Source: Aliiroseovarius sp. S1123 | GTDB lineage: Bacteria; Pseudomonadota; Alphaproteobacteria; Rhodobacterales; Rhodobacteraceae | Direction of reading: 5' to 3' | Length of the DNA stretch: 64,000 bases | Assembly (NCBI RefSeq): GCF_023015885.1 | Contig: NZ_JALKBE010000002.1 | Coordinates: 434,001 to 498,000, forward strand | In this document: piece by piece, positions 37,786-47,818 of the stretch | Numbering within the stretch: the stretch's first letter is position 1 | How the letters are laid out: each line of letters opens with the position of its first letter | Program-made: the position numbers and the translations under genes | The notes under the pieces: generated by a model | What the model was told of the DNA's origin: nothing | The model's database searches: none | What the model saw: only the letters and a program-made list of their open reading frames with translations

Positions 37786-37820
37786 TAGCCCGCTACTTGA
37801 AGTTCAGGAGTAGTGGGCTA
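37786..37820 (+). promoter_or_regulatory. hairpin overlapping the cobT ribosome-binding site
   Basis: TAGCCCGCTACT (37786-37797) and AGTAGTGGGCTA (37809-37820) form a 12-bp stem with one G-U pair and an 11-nt loop. The right arm ends at the base before the cobT ATG (37821). The likely ribosome site CAGGAG (37805-37810) sits at the loop/stem junction. In mRNA this would partly mask cobT initiation, so translation may depend on a ribosome finishing the upstream gene. Confidence 0.5.
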
Positions 37821-39695
37821 ATGAAAAAGCCAAACGACAACCCTGCTGATCCGTTCAAGAAGGCGCTGGCTGAGGCGACGAAGACGCTTGCCAACGAGCC
37901 AGAGCTGTCGGTCAGCTTTACGGTGGACCCCTCGGGCGTTAGCCGCGACGCGATGCGCCTGCCTCAGGTCACGCGGCGGATGACCAAGGACGAGGTGCTG
38001 TTGGCGCGTGGCACGGCGGATGCTTACGCCATGAAGCTGCGCTATCACGACGAAGCCATGCACGCGAAATATGCCCCGGCGGGCAACATGGCGCGTGATA
38101 TTTACGAGGCGATGGAAACCGCCCGGTGCGAAGCTTTGGGCGCGCGCGACATGCCGGGCACTGCGGGCAATATCGACGCCAAAATCGGGCACGAGGCTGA
38201 CCGTCTGGGCTATGACCAGATCACCGCCGCCGCCGACGCCCCTCTGCCCGTCGCGGCCGGATACCTGATGCGCCATCTGGCCACTGGGCGCGACCTTCCG
38301 GCTGCCGCCGACAACGTGATGGGCCTGTGGCGCGACTTTATCGAAGCGCAATGTGGCGAGCATCTGGACGACCTGACCGGCGCCTTGCAAGACCAGCAGG
38401 CGTTCTCGCGCTTTGCCCGCCAGATCATCGAGGATCTGGGCTATGGCGATCAGCTGGGCGATGACCCGGATGCCGAAGACGACGAGAACGAGGATGAGGC
38501 CCAGCCAGAAGACGACGAGGCGCAGGACGATCCGAATTCGGAACAGTCGCCCGACGAGGACGAGGCCGAAGCCGATCCCGAACGCGCGCAGGACGAGCAG
38601 ATGGACCCCTCCGAGGCGCAGGTCACCCTTGATGATATGGCCGAGGATGAGGTGGGCGAAGAGGCCGAAATGCCCGACGCGGACGCCCCGCCCGAGCCGC
38701 CAACGCCTCAGCCCGCATCGGATGCCGACCCGGATTATCTGGTCTTCCACAACGAGCATGACGAAGAGGTCATGGCCGAGGATTTGGCGGAACCTGCCGA
38801 GCTGGAACGTCTGCGCGCCTATCTGGACCAGCAATTGGAGCCGTTGAAGGGCGCCGTGTCGCGTCTGGCCAACAAACTGCAGCGCCGGTTGCAAGCACAG
38901 CAGAACCGCTCGTGGCTGTTTGATCTGGAAGAAGGCATTCTGGACGCAGGCCGTCTGGCGCGTGTGATTGCGAACCCGACCACGCCGCTGTCCTTCAAGC
39001 AGGAAAAAGACACCGATTTCCGCGATACCGTCGTGACGCTGCTGTTGGACAACTCGGGCTCGATGCGCGGGCGTCCGATCTCGATCGCGGCGATTTGCGC
39101 TGACGTGCTGTCACGCACGCTGGAACGCTGCCAGGTGAAGGTCGAGGTTCTGGGCTTCACCACACGCGCCTGGAAAGGCGGGCTTGCGCGCGAGAAATGG
39201 CTGGCCGATGGTCGTCCGCAACAGCCCGGTCGCCTGAACGATCTGCGCCACATCATCTATAAACAGGCTGACGCCCCAATGCGCCGCACGCGGGACAATC
39301 TGGGCCTGATGATGAAGGAAGGCCTTCTGAAGGAAAACATCGACGGCGAGGCGCTGGAATGGGCGCACCGCCGGATCGTGGCGCGGCCCGAGCAGCGCAA
39401 GATCCTGATGGTGATTTCGGATGGGGCACCTGTGGATGATTCAACTTTGTCCGTTAACCCCGCGAATTACCTAGAAAAACACCTGCGCGACGTGATCGAG
39501 ATGGTCGAGAAACGCAAACAGGTCGAGCTTCTGGCGATTGGCATTGGCCACGATGTGACCCGCTATTATGAGCGCGCCGTCACGATCACCGATGCCGAGC
39601 AATTGGCCGGTGCGATCACCGAACAGCTGGCAGCCTTGTTCGACAGCGACCCACGTGCCCGCGCCCGTGTTATGGGCATCAAGAAAGCGATGTGA
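37821..39695 (+). CDS. cobT: aerobic cobaltochelatase subunit CobT
   Basis: CobT joins CobS as the AAA+/VWA component that remodels CobN during cobalt insertion in aerobic cobalamin synthesis. The 624-residue protein has an N-terminal helical domain (to about 210). A long, highly acidic Asp/Glu linker runs from about 212 to 307, and a C-terminal VWA domain carries the MIDAS D410-N-S-G-S in [11 protein letters not shown]. All features match CobT, including its length. The start at 37821 ([16 protein letters not shown]) follows a stem-loop that ends one base before it. CobN lies outside the window. Confidence 0.95.
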   Translation: MKKPNDNPADPFKKALAEATKTLANEPELSVSFTVDPSGVSRDAMRLPQVTRRMTKDEVLLARGTADAYAMKLRYHDEAMHAKYAPAGNMARDIYEAMETARCEALGARDMPGTAGNIDAKIGHEADRLGYDQITAAADAPLPVAAGYLMRHLATGRDLPAAADNVMGLWRDFIEAQCGEHLDDLTGALQDQQAFSRFARQIIEDLGYGDQLGDDPDAEDDENEDEAQPEDDEAQDDPNSEQSPDEDEAEADPERAQDEQMDPSEAQVTLDDMAEDEVGEEAEMPDADAPPEPPTPQPASDADPDYLVFHNEHDEEVMAEDLAEPAELERLRAYLDQQLEPLKGAVSRLANKLQRRLQAQQNRSWLFDLEEGILDAGRLARVIANPTTPLSFKQEKDTDFRDTVVTLLLDNSGSMRGRPISIAAICADVLSRTLERCQVKVEVLGFTTRAWKGGLAREKWLADGRPQQPGRLNDLRHIIYKQADAPMRRTRDNLGLMMKEGLLKENIDGEALEWAHRRIVARPEQRKILMVISDGAPVDDSTLSVNPANYLEKHLRDVIEMVEKRKQVELLAIGIGHDVTRYYERAVTITDAEQLAGAITEQLAALFDSDPRARARVMGIKKAM

Positions 39696-39735
39696 CCCCC
39701 TTTTCACCGCGCGCATTTCGCGGCATGTTGCCCCC

Positions 39736-39770
39736 AACACGCGCCCGCCTATCGCGGGCGTGTTTTGTTT
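39736..39770 (+). terminator. rho-independent terminator after cobT
   Basis: AACACGC-G-CCCGC (39736-39748, one bulged G) pairs with GCGGGCGTGTT (39754-39764) across CTATC and runs into TTGTTT. It lies 40 nt after the cobT stop. Confidence 0.8.
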
Positions 39771-39795
39771 GTGCCACCCGATTTCGGAGACAGAG

Positions 39796-41592
39796 ATGTT
39801 CCAGACCTTCACCACCACCGCTGATCCCAGCAAAGGGGCTGCCCGATTGGAACGCCTGCGCCGTGCCATGGGGATGAAGGGGCTGGATGGGTTCTTCGTG
39901 CCGCGCGCGGACGCGCATCAGGGTGAATATGTTGCTGCCTGTGATGCGCGGCTTGCATGGCTAACCGGATTCACCGGGTCCGCTGGATTCTGCATTGCGT
40001 TGAAGGAAGTGGCCGGGATTTTCGTCGACGGGCGCTATCGCGTTCAGGTGCGGGAACAGGCGGATATGGCGGCGTATACGCCGGTCGATTGGCCCGAGGT
40101 GCAGCCGGGCGACTGGCTGAACGAACAGATTACGGGCAAGGCGCGCATCGGGTTTGATCCATGGCTGCACACAAAGGCCGAAATCGAGAAGATCGAGAAA
40201 GCACTGGACGGCACCGACGTGACGCTGGTCCCCACCGACAATCTGGTAGACCAGATATGGGAAGATCGCCCTACCCCGCCCAACGGCAAGATCGTCGAGC
40301 AGCCCCTTGAATTTGCAGGGCAATCCAGCACTGCCAAACGTGGTGAGTTGGCGGATGAGTTGTTGGCAAAGGGGCAGAAAGCCTGCGCCATTACGCTCTC
40401 GGACAGCATCGCGTGGCTTTTGAATATCCGTGGCGATGATATCCCATGCATCCCGGTTGTGCAGGGCTTTGCCATCTTGGGAGATGATGCCTCGGTCCAA
40501 TTCTTTACCACGGAAGGCCGGACGGTCGAGGCCCGCTTTGATGCGGACGTCTCGGTGCATCCGATCCGCGATTTCCAATCCGCATTGACCCGTCTGGACG
40601 GTCCGGTGCGCGTCGACCGCGCCTCGGCCCCCTATGCGGTCTGGCAGATCTTGTCCGAGGCCGGGATCCAGATCGACTGGGCGGAAGATCCCGCGATCCT
40701 GCCCAAGGCGCAGAAGAACCCGACCGAATTGAAGGGTGCCCGCGCCGCACATCTGCGCGATGCCACTGCCGTGGTCGAGTTTCTGGCCTGGTTTGACGCC
40801 GCCGATAAAACCAGCCTGACTGAGATTGATTTGGTCACACAGTTGGAAGAAAAGCGCCGCGCCACCAATGCGCTGATGGACATCTCATTCGAGACCATCG
40901 CGGGCGCAGGTCCCAATGGCGCGATCATGCATTACCGCGTGACTGAAGAGACCAACCGCCCGCTTGAAGACGGCAATCTGGTGGTTCTGGACAGCGGTGG
41001 GCAGTATCGCGATGGCACCACTGACATCACCCGTGTCTTGCGCGTGGGCGAGATCGGAGAAGAGGAAAAACGCTGTTATACCCGCGTGTTGCAGGGCATG
41101 GTTGCCTTGTCGCGCACCAATTTCCCGAAGGGCCGCACGGGTCGCGATCTGGACCCGATTGCGCGCTACCCGCTTTGGGCGGCGCATCAGGATTTCAACC
41201 ACGGGACTGGACATGGCGTTGGTGCCTATCTGTCCGTGCACGAGGTACCGCAGCGGTTCTCTCCGATCTCAGAGATCGAGCTTCTGCCCGGTATGATCCT
41301 GTCCAACGAGCCGGGATATTATCGCAACGGAGCCTTCGGCATTCGGTTGGAAAACCTGGTGGTCGTGCAGAAGGCACCGACGCCTGCGGGCGGGGATCGT
41401 GAACGCGAGATGCTGAACCTTGAAACGCTCACCTATGTGCCCATCGACACCTCGCTGATCATTTCCGAGATGCTGTCGGGCGAAGAGCGTGCGTGGCTGA
41501 ACGCCTATCACGCAGAAACGCTGGATTTATTGCGCACTCAGGTGACTGACGCTGCGTTGCAATGGTTGAAAGGTGCTTGCGCGCCAATTTGA
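39796..41592 (+). CDS. Xaa-Pro aminopeptidase (M24B, long form)
   Basis: Aminopeptidase P removes an N-terminal residue preceding proline. The 598-residue length is that of the eukaryotic/alphaproteobacterial long form with two N-terminal creatinase-like domains and a C-terminal pita-bread metalloprotease domain. The metal-ligand blocks are visible: VVLDSGGQYRDGTTDITR (Asp, Asp), FNHGTGHGVGAYLSVHE (His), ILSNEPGYY (Glu) and GIRLENLVVV (Glu). The start at 39796 is preceded by GGAGA. It is cytoplasmic, monocistronic, and follows the cobT terminator. Confidence 0.94.
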   Translation: MFQTFTTTADPSKGAARLERLRRAMGMKGLDGFFVPRADAHQGEYVAACDARLAWLTGFTGSAGFCIALKEVAGIFVDGRYRVQVREQADMAAYTPVDWPEVQPGDWLNEQITGKARIGFDPWLHTKAEIEKIEKALDGTDVTLVPTDNLVDQIWEDRPTPPNGKIVEQPLEFAGQSSTAKRGELADELLAKGQKACAITLSDSIAWLLNIRGDDIPCIPVVQGFAILGDDASVQFFTTEGRTVEARFDADVSVHPIRDFQSALTRLDGPVRVDRASAPYAVWQILSEAGIQIDWAEDPAILPKAQKNPTELKGARAAHLRDATAVVEFLAWFDAADKTSLTEIDLVTQLEEKRRATNALMDISFETIAGAGPNGAIMHYRVTEETNRPLEDGNLVVLDSGGQYRDGTTDITRVLRVGEIGEEEKRCYTRVLQGMVALSRTNFPKGRTGRDLDPIARYPLWAAHQDFNHGTGHGVGAYLSVHEVPQRFSPISEIELLPGMILSNEPGYYRNGAFGIRLENLVVVQKAPTPAGGDREREMLNLETLTYVPIDTSLIISEMLSGEERAWLNAYHAETLDLLRTQVTDAALQWLKGACAPI

Positions 41593-41653
41593 CACGCGAT
41601 TTTTACACAGGATCTGATAGGGTGCCGCAAAATCGTACGGGGAAAGAAGAACA

Positions 41654-41995
41654 ATGACCGACAACATCATCATTCGCGCCGCTGAAGGCAAATGGACCGT
41701 ACGTGCCGGGGGCGCCGTGATCGGGGAAAGCCAAGACGCCCTTGAGGTGCAGGAAGGCGATCTGCCGCCGGTGATCTATTTCCCGCGTGGCGACATCGCC
41801 ATGGCGTTTCTGGACGCCAGCGCCACCGTCACCACCTGCCCTTATAAGGGTGAGGCCAAGCATTTCTCGATCCAGACCAAATCCACCGTGATCGAGGATG
41901 CGGCCTGGTCCCATGACGCCCCGATCGAGGATCTTGAGCAAATCAAGGGCCATGTGGCCTTCTATGGCGACAAGGCGACCGTCGCGCGCACCTAA
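41654..41995 (+). CDS. DUF427 family protein
   Basis: This 113-residue protein has the conserved DUF427 signature (IYFPRGDIAMAFLDAS, TTCPYKGEAKHFSI, HVAFYGDK). The fold is a small beta-sandwich barrel; function is unknown and a metal or nucleotide role has only been guessed. A ribosome site GGGGAAAGAAG lies upstream. It converges with anmK, 9 nt between stops. Confidence 0.9.
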   Translation: MTDNIIIRAAEGKWTVRAGGAVIGESQDALEVQEGDLPPVIYFPRGDIAMAFLDASATVTTCPYKGEAKHFSIQTKSTVIEDAAWSHDAPIEDLEQIKGHVAFYGDKATVART

Positions 41996-42004
41996 ACCCG
42001 AATT

Positions 42005-43132
42005 TTAGCTGTTTTCAGGGTAAGAGACCTTGCCGCCCCCAACCGGAGCGGCAACGCCTGTCGTGCTGGGAGCCGATGTCGGCAGCCCGCGTGCGACGCG
42101 CACAGCGAGATAGGCAAAGGCCTGCGCTTCCAGCATATCTCCGTCCAATCCAGTTTCGTCGATATCCTGCACAGGCACGGACAGACGCGCGGAAAGTTCC
42201 TGCATGATGGCGGCGTTCTTGCGCCCGCCGCCCGTGACCAAAAGCCGTGTGGGCGCGCTTGGGCAATGGGTCATGCCTTGGGCGACGGCCTCGGCAGCGC
42301 AGGCGGCCAACGTGCGCGCGGCATCTGCGTCGGACAGCTTGGCCACTGCGGGCAGCAGATCTGGAAACTGATCCCGGTCGAGCGATTTGGGCGGTTGGCG
42401 CGTGAAATACGGGTGGTCCAAGAAGGCCTGTACGATGCCCTCGTCCGACCGGCCAGACAGCGCCAATGCGCCGCCTTGATCCAAAGCCACACCGCGCCGC
42501 GCCAGCATCAGATCGTTGATCGGCGCATTCGCGGGACCGGTATCAAAAGCAAGGCAGGCATTTGGCGCCTCGGGCGCGTTAATGCGCGGGTCGACCCAGG
42601 TGACATTGCCCACGCCCCCGAGGTTTAAGAAGGCAATCGGCGCATCCGCCCCGATGAACCGCGCACAGGCGTGGTGAAAGAAGGGGGCGAGCGGTGCGCC
42701 CTCGCCGCCTTCGGCCACGTCTTTGCTGCGGAAGTCCCAGATGACGGGCACCTTCAGAGCATCGGCCAGCGTTTGCCCATCGCCTGCTTGGTGAGTACGT
42801 CCACCTTCTGGATCATGGGCCAGCGTTTGTCCGTGATAGCCAAGAAGATCGGCGTCGTGATCGGCCAGCAACGTCCGCGCCAGGTCGATATGTGCAGCTT
42901 CGCTTACCTGTGCAGCGGTCTTCACGTCCCGCCCATCCGGCCATTGCCCTAGAGCGGCGCGCAGATCAGCCCGCTGCGCATCGGTGTAGTCCGAATAAGC
43001 GCTTGGACCGAAAGCGTGAATGCGCGTGCCATCGGTCTGAGCCAGGGCTGCGTCGACACCGTCCAACGAAGTACCGGACATCATTCCCAGCGCCCAAACG
43101 GGGCCATTCTTTGCATCCACTGCACCTGCCAT
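42005..43132 (-). CDS. anmK: anhydro-N-acetylmuramic acid kinase AnmK
   Basis: AnmK phosphorylates and opens 1,6-anhydro-MurNAc in the cytoplasm, returning recycled peptidoglycan to MurNAc-6-phosphate. The 375-residue protein shows the ATPase core ([20 protein letters not shown]) and the sugar and nucleotide loops [25 protein letters not shown] and [14 protein letters not shown] placed the start at 43132. The frame opens 17 codons earlier, but those residues lack family similarity. It is divergent from tyrS with a 76-bp spacer; a strong ribosome site is not obvious, so its expression may be low. Confidence 0.94.
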   Translation of the reverse strand: MAGAVDAKNGPVWALGMMSGTSLDGVDAALAQTDGTRIHAFGPSAYSDYTDAQRADLRAALGQWPDGRDVKTAAQVSEAAHIDLARTLLADHDADLLGYHGQTLAHDPEGGRTHQAGDGQTLADALKVPVIWDFRSKDVAEGGEGAPLAPFFHHACARFIGADAPIAFLNLGGVGNVTWVDPRINAPEAPNACLAFDTGPANAPINDLMLARRGVALDQGGALALSGRSDEGIVQAFLDHPYFTRQPPKSLDRDQFPDLLPAVAKLSDADAARTLAACAAEAVAQGMTHCPSAPTRLLVTGGGRKNAAIMQELSARLSVPVQDIDETGLDGDMLEAQAFAYLAVRVARGLPTSAPSTTGVAAPVGGGKVSYPENS

Positions 43133-43208
43133 CGCCAACACGCTCTTTCCCTTTTCGCAACCCCCGTCTATACGGAAGGCCAATGCAGACAGGATGGACC
43201 GAAATACG

Positions 43209-44465
43209 ATGACCTACCACCCGAAATCCGACTTCATGCGTGTGATGATCGAGCGCGGCTTTCTGGCCGATTGCACCGATTATCAGGCACTGGACGAAGC
43301 TTTGGTTGAAGGTGTCGTTCCGGCCTATATCGGCTTTGACGCCACCGCAAAATCGCTGCATGTCGGATCGCTGATCCAGATCATGATGCTGCGCTGGCTG
43401 CAGAAGACCGGTCACCAGCCGATCACCCTGATGGGTGGCGGCACGACCAAGGTGGGCGACCCGTCTTTCCGCGCGGACGAGCGTCCGCTACTGACGCCCG
43501 ATCAGATCGACGACAACATCGCAGGCATCAAGAAGGTGTTTGCAAGCTATATCGACTATGACAGCGAAGGCCCGACCAAGGCGCTGATGCTGAACAATGC
43601 CGAATGGCTGGACGATCTGAATTACCTCGATTTTCTGCGCGACATCGGGCGGCATTTCTCGGTCAACCGGATGTTGTCGTTTGAAAGCGTGAAGTCGCGA
43701 CTGGACCGCGAGCAGAGCCTGAGCTTCCTCGAATTCAACTACATGATCCTGCAGGCCTATGACTTCCTCGAGCTGAACCGCCGCTATGGTTGTCTCTTGC
43801 AGATGGGCGGCTCGGACCAGTGGGGCAACATCGTGAACGGGATCGACCTGACCCGCCGCGTACTGGACAACCAGATTTTCGGCCTGACCTCGCCGCTGCT
43901 GACCACGTCGGACGGCAAGAAAATGGGCAAGTCGCTGAATGGTGCGATCTGGCTGAACGCCGATATGCTGTCGCCCTACGAGTTCTGGCAGTTCTGGCGT
44001 AACACCACAGATGCCGACGTGGGCCGTTTCCTGAAGCTCTACACTGAACTTCCGATCGAAGAATGCGACCGTCTGGGTGCGCTGGAAGGTCAGGCGATCA
44101 ACGACGCGAAAATCATTCTGGCCAACGAAATCACAACTCTTGCACACGGCGCCGAGGCTGCGGCGGCTGCCGAAGCCACCGCGCGCGAAGTGTTCGAAAA
44201 AGGCGGCACGGGCGACGACCTGCCGACCGTTTCCCTGGCATCTGCGGATCTGGGCGACGGGATCTCGATCATTCAGCTGTTTGTGAAGGCAGGTCTTGTG
44301 AAATCGGGCAAGGAAGCAAAGCGTCTGATTGCCGAAAACGGGGCCAAGGTGAATGATGAGGCCTTGACCGAAGCGGGCAGGATGATCTGCGCGGACGATC
44401 TGGCCGACCCGATGAAACTGTCGGCGGGCAAGAAGCGTCACGCGCTGGTGGTCCTGAAAGGCTAA
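43209..44465 (+). CDS. tyrS: tyrosyl-tRNA synthetase
   Basis: TyrS charges tRNA(Tyr) in the cytoplasm. The 418-residue protein has the class I HIGH-like H51-V-G-S motif, the tyrosine pocket (GGSDQWGN) and the KMGKS loop at 238-242. A C-terminal S4-like RNA-binding domain carries [19 protein letters not shown]. The start was placed at 43209 ([11 protein letters not shown]), the usual family N-terminus; an ATG five codons upstream (43194) has a nearby ACAGG and cannot be excluded. A terminator (44622-44653) follows downstream. Confidence 0.95.
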   Translation: MTYHPKSDFMRVMIERGFLADCTDYQALDEALVEGVVPAYIGFDATAKSLHVGSLIQIMMLRWLQKTGHQPITLMGGGTTKVGDPSFRADERPLLTPDQIDDNIAGIKKVFASYIDYDSEGPTKALMLNNAEWLDDLNYLDFLRDIGRHFSVNRMLSFESVKSRLDREQSLSFLEFNYMILQAYDFLELNRRYGCLLQMGGSDQWGNIVNGIDLTRRVLDNQIFGLTSPLLTTSDGKKMGKSLNGAIWLNADMLSPYEFWQFWRNTTDADVGRFLKLYTELPIEECDRLGALEGQAINDAKIILANEITTLAHGAEAAAAAEATAREVFEKGGTGDDLPTVSLASADLGDGISIIQLFVKAGLVKSGKEAKRLIAENGAKVNDEALTEAGRMICADDLADPMKLSAGKKRHALVVLKG

Positions 44466-44593
44466 TCCGTTGGGGGTTGCGGATGGGGGCTCACGGTGTG
44501 AGCCTGAGGGGCTCTGCCTCTCTGCGCTGCGCTTGGGCTCCGCCCGTTCTCAGGCGAAACCGTCCCCCGGACGGTTTCCGGGAAGCCTTCGAA

Positions 44594-44625
44594 CCCCGAG
44601 GTATTTTGGGCAAGAGGAAGGGGGC
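44594..44625 (+). repeat. dispersed short repeat, copy 1
   Basis: The 32 bases at 44594-44625 (CCCCGAGGTATTTTGGGC..., ending AAGGGGGC) match positions 49370-49401 at 29 of 32 sites. Upstream flanks share GTGTGAG and a GAGGGGC/GCCTCT hairpin-like element (44494-44525). It resembles the short intergenic repeats common downstream of genes in Rhodobacteraceae. Copy 1 overlaps the tyrS terminator. Confidence 0.7.
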
Positions 44626-44653
44626 GCGGATCTGGATTGTCGCGCCCTTTTTT
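44622..44653 (+). terminator. rho-independent terminator downstream of tyrS
   Basis: GGGCGCG (44622-44628) pairs with CGCGCCC (44641-44647) over a 12-nt loop and is followed by six T residues. It lies 157 nt after the tyrS stop, after the dispersed repeat. Confidence 0.85.
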
Positions 44654-44695
44654 CGTTGCTAGGGTTTGCGCAGACGATCTGCTGAGAGGCCCCAG

Positions 44696-45874
44696 ATGCT
44701 TTTGAACCCCAACCTTGCCAACACGTTTTCGCCCCCGGTGATGGAGGCGCGGCGCTGGTTGGAGGGCAAGAGCTTTTCGCCCGATCAGCCGCTGATCAAT
44801 GTCAGCCAAGCCGCCCCTGTGGACCCGCCCCCCGAAGCCATGCGCGAGGCGATGGCGGATGCAGTTTTGCGCTTGCCCGAGACCCATCTTTACGGGCCGG
44901 TTCTGGGGCTGCCCGCGCTGCGGGACGAGCTGGCGTTCAACATCAACCGTCACTATGGCGCGGATGTGTCATCTCAGAATGTGGCGATCACCTCGGGTTG
45001 CAATCAGGCCTTTGCGGCGACGATTGCCACTTTGGCAGCGCCGGGGGATGAGGTTATTCTGCCAACCCCATGGTATTTCAACCACAAAATGTGGCTCGAT
45101 ATAGGGGGGATCACGTCGGTGCCGCTGGCGACCGGGGACGATCTGCTGCCCGATCCGGACAAGGCAGCAGCCCTGATCACACCGCGCACGCGCGCGATTG
45201 CGCTGGTAACGCCGAACAACCCAGCCGGGGTGGAATACCCGGCCGACCTGATTGCGGCCTTCCGCGACCTGGCCCGCACCCGTGGGATTGCGTTGATCAT
45301 CGACGAGACCTATCGCGATTTTCACAGTCAGGGTGGCGCGCCGCATGATCTGTTCTTAGATCCTGATTGGGACGACACTGTCATTCAGTTGTACTCGTTC
45401 TCGAAATCGTACCGCCTTACGGGCCACCGGGTTGGGTCGGTGCTGACCTCGCCCGCGCGGCTGGCAGAGATCGAGAAGTTTCTGGACACCGTCACCATTT
45501 GCCCCGCGCAATTGGGGCAGCACGCGGCCTTGTGGGGGCTGCGCAATCTGGAAGAGTGGCTGGCGGGCGAGCGGCTTGAGATTCTGGCCCGCGCGCAGGC
45601 GATGCGCGATGGGTTCGCCCCGTTGGCCGAGCGCGGTTGGGAATTGATGGGGTGCGGGGCGTATTTTGCCTATCTGCAGCACCCGTTCGACATGCCCTCA
45701 GACCAACTGGCGCAGGCTTTGGTCGACAAGGCCAGTCTGCTGGCCCTGCCCGGCACGATGTTCACGCCAGAAGGCGACAAAAGCGGTGCACAGCAGTTGC
45801 GTGTGGCCTTTGCCAACATCGATGCGGCAGGCATTCAGACCGCTCTGAACCGGCTGGCGGCATTTCGGCCTTAA
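44696..45874 (+). CDS. PLP-dependent aminotransferase, class I/II
   Basis: This 392-residue fold-type I aminotransferase has the PLP-site motifs TPNNPAG (Asn), IIDETYRDF (Asp/Tyr) and the lysine in YSFSKSYRLTGHRVGS. The arginine of the C-terminal LRVAFANID binds the substrate carboxylate. The start at 44696 (MLLNPNLANTFSPPVMEARR) has GAGAGG upstream. The substrate is not clear; it is more like the aspartate/aromatic aminotransferase group. It is distinct from the aminotransferase at 19485 (about 30% similar by eye). It precedes ppiD on the same strand by 81 bp. Confidence 0.86.
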   Translation: MLLNPNLANTFSPPVMEARRWLEGKSFSPDQPLINVSQAAPVDPPPEAMREAMADAVLRLPETHLYGPVLGLPALRDELAFNINRHYGADVSSQNVAITSGCNQAFAATIATLAAPGDEVILPTPWYFNHKMWLDIGGITSVPLATGDDLLPDPDKAAALITPRTRAIALVTPNNPAGVEYPADLIAAFRDLARTRGIALIIDETYRDFHSQGGAPHDLFLDPDWDDTVIQLYSFSKSYRLTGHRVGSVLTSPARLAEIEKFLDTVTICPAQLGQHAALWGLRNLEEWLAGERLEILARAQAMRDGFAPLAERGWELMGCGAYFAYLQHPFDMPSDQLAQALVDKASLLALPGTMFTPEGDKSGAQQLRVAFANIDAAGIQTALNRLAAFRP

Positions 45875-45955
45875 TCACCTGCGCAGGGCGGCTTGGCAAT
45901 CGGCCATGAACCGCCTACAAACCCCGTTAACAGTCTGATGAAAAGGAAAGCGTCC

Positions 45956-47797
45956 ATGGCGACTGGCAAGGCTTCTCGTACTTTCGGTTGGATCCTGATG
46001 GGTCTGGTCATGGTGGGACTCGTAGGGTTCGGATCAACGAATTTCGGAGGCTCAGGCCGGTCAATCGGCACAGTGGGCGACACCGAAATCGACGCGCGCC
46101 GCTATTCACGCGAACTTCAATCCGAATTGAACGCGTTCGAGGCCCAGACCGGTCAACGCCTGACCATGCAGCAGGCGCAGGCCTTCGGTGTGGATCAGCA
46201 GGTGCTGGCACGTGTGATCGCTGCCGTGGCACTGGAAGACGAGACTGCGCGCCTTGGAATTTCGGTGGGCGATGACCACCTGCGCGCGCGCATCGTCGAC
46301 ATTCCCGCATTCGCAGGTGTGGATGGGCAGTTTGACCGCGAAAGCTATCGCTTTGCTTTGGAGCAATCGGGCCTGACCGCCGCGGGCTTTGAACAGACCC
46401 TGCGCGCCGAAGTCAGCCGCCAGATCCTGCAAGCCGCCGTGACCAATGGCATCGCTGCAGACGACACCTATGTCGACACGCTCTATGCATTTGCACGCGA
46501 GGCACGGAACTTCACGTGGGGCGAACTGCCTGTGTCGCGCTTGACGACCGCCCTGCCCACGCCGACCGAGGAAGAACTGACGGCCTATTACGACGCGAAC
46601 CCGTCGGCCTTCACCTTGCCCGAGACGAAGAAGATCACCTATGCGTGGCTTGACCCGCAGGCCCTGGTCAGCGAAATCGTGGTAGACGAGGCTCAGATCA
46701 AAGCGCTCTATGACGAGCGGAACGATCAGTACAACCAGCCCGAGCGCCGCTTGGTCGAACGTCTGGTGTTTGGCACTGAGGCCGACGCACAGGCTGCTGC
46801 AGACGCAATCTCAGCGGGTGAGACCAGCTTTGAAGAGCTGGTCACCGCGCGCGACTTGACCCTGTCGGACATTGATCTGGGCGATCAATCCAAAGCTCAA
46901 CTCGGTGCCGCAGGGGAAGCGGTTTTTGCACTGGCTGAAACCGGCATTGCTGGACCTATCCTCAGCGATCTTGGCCCTGCTCTGTTCCGCGTGAATGCCA
47001 TCCTGACAGCTCAGAACACGCCCTTCGAGGACGTCCGGAATGACCTGAATGCCGAACTGGCCGCGGACGCAGCGCGACGTCGCGTGGGCGATATGGTGGC
47101 CGAGCTGGACGACCTGATGGCTGGTGGCGCAACGCTGGAAGAAATCAGCGAAAGCCACAACATGGTGCTGGAGCAGGTCGACTGGACCGCCGAAAGTTCG
47201 GACGGCATTGCCGCATACGAAACCTTCCGCGACGCCGCCGCAGCCGCTGTTGACGGGGATTTCCCGGAAATTACGCTGATGTCGGATGGCGGCGTCTTTG
47301 CCCTTCGTGTCGATGCACTGGAGCCGTCACGCGTGCAGGACCAGACCGAAGTGGCCGAGGCCGTTCTCGCCGGATGGCAGGCCGAAAAGCGTCTGGAGCT
47401 GCTGGTCGAAGAAGCCCGCGGGTTGATCCCATCGCTGGAAGGTGGCGAAAGCCTTGCCTCTTTGGGGCTGACCGAGGTGGTTGAAGAGGGCCAGGAACGC
47501 GATGCATTCGTCGAAGGCACCCCGCCTGCATTCATGACAGAAGTGTTCGAAATGACCGCAGGCGACTGGCGGGTCATTCCCTCGGCTGACGGTGTGATCC
47601 TTGTACGTCTGGACGCGGTTGTGCCTGTGGACCAGTACAGCGACGAAGCCATCGCCATCAAGGCCAGCTTCGCGGCGCAAACCGCGCAGGAAATCGCCAT
47701 CGACGTTGAGAATGCCTTTGCACGCGCCGTACAGACCAAGGCGGGGATCGAGCTGAACCGCCCGATGATCAACGCCGTGAACGCGCAGTTCCAGTAA
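45956..47797 (+). CDS. periplasmic peptidyl-prolyl isomerase/chaperone, PpiD (SurA_N_3) type
   Basis: This 613-residue protein has one N-terminal membrane anchor (TFGWILMGLVMVGLVGFGST) and a SurA_N_3 helical region. A parvulin-like isomerase core (about 250-400: SFEELVTARDLTLSDIDLG) and a second helical part follow. PpiD-type proteins hold nascent exported proteins at the Sec translocon in the periplasm. The start at 45956 is preceded by AAAAGGAAAG; an earlier ATG (45938) is possible. Family members of this group often lack strong parvulin catalytic residues, so it may work mainly as a chaperone. trpE follows 21 nt later. Confidence 0.88.
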   Translation: MATGKASRTFGWILMGLVMVGLVGFGSTNFGGSGRSIGTVGDTEIDARRYSRELQSELNAFEAQTGQRLTMQQAQAFGVDQQVLARVIAAVALEDETARLGISVGDDHLRARIVDIPAFAGVDGQFDRESYRFALEQSGLTAAGFEQTLRAEVSRQILQAAVTNGIAADDTYVDTLYAFAREARNFTWGELPVSRLTTALPTPTEEELTAYYDANPSAFTLPETKKITYAWLDPQALVSEIVVDEAQIKALYDERNDQYNQPERRLVERLVFGTEADAQAAADAISAGETSFEELVTARDLTLSDIDLGDQSKAQLGAAGEAVFALAETGIAGPILSDLGPALFRVNAILTAQNTPFEDVRNDLNAELAADAARRRVGDMVAELDDLMAGGATLEEISESHNMVLEQVDWTAESSDGIAAYETFRDAAAAAVDGDFPEITLMSDGGVFALRVDALEPSRVQDQTEVAEAVLAGWQAEKRLELLVEEARGLIPSLEGGESLASLGLTEVVEEGQERDAFVEGTPPAFMTEVFEMTAGDWRVIPSADGVILVRLDAVVPVDQYSDEAIAIKASFAAQTAQEIAIDVENAFARAVQTKAGIELNRPMINAVNAQFQ

Positions 47798-47818
47798 CCT
47801 CCTACCGGGAAGACATAC

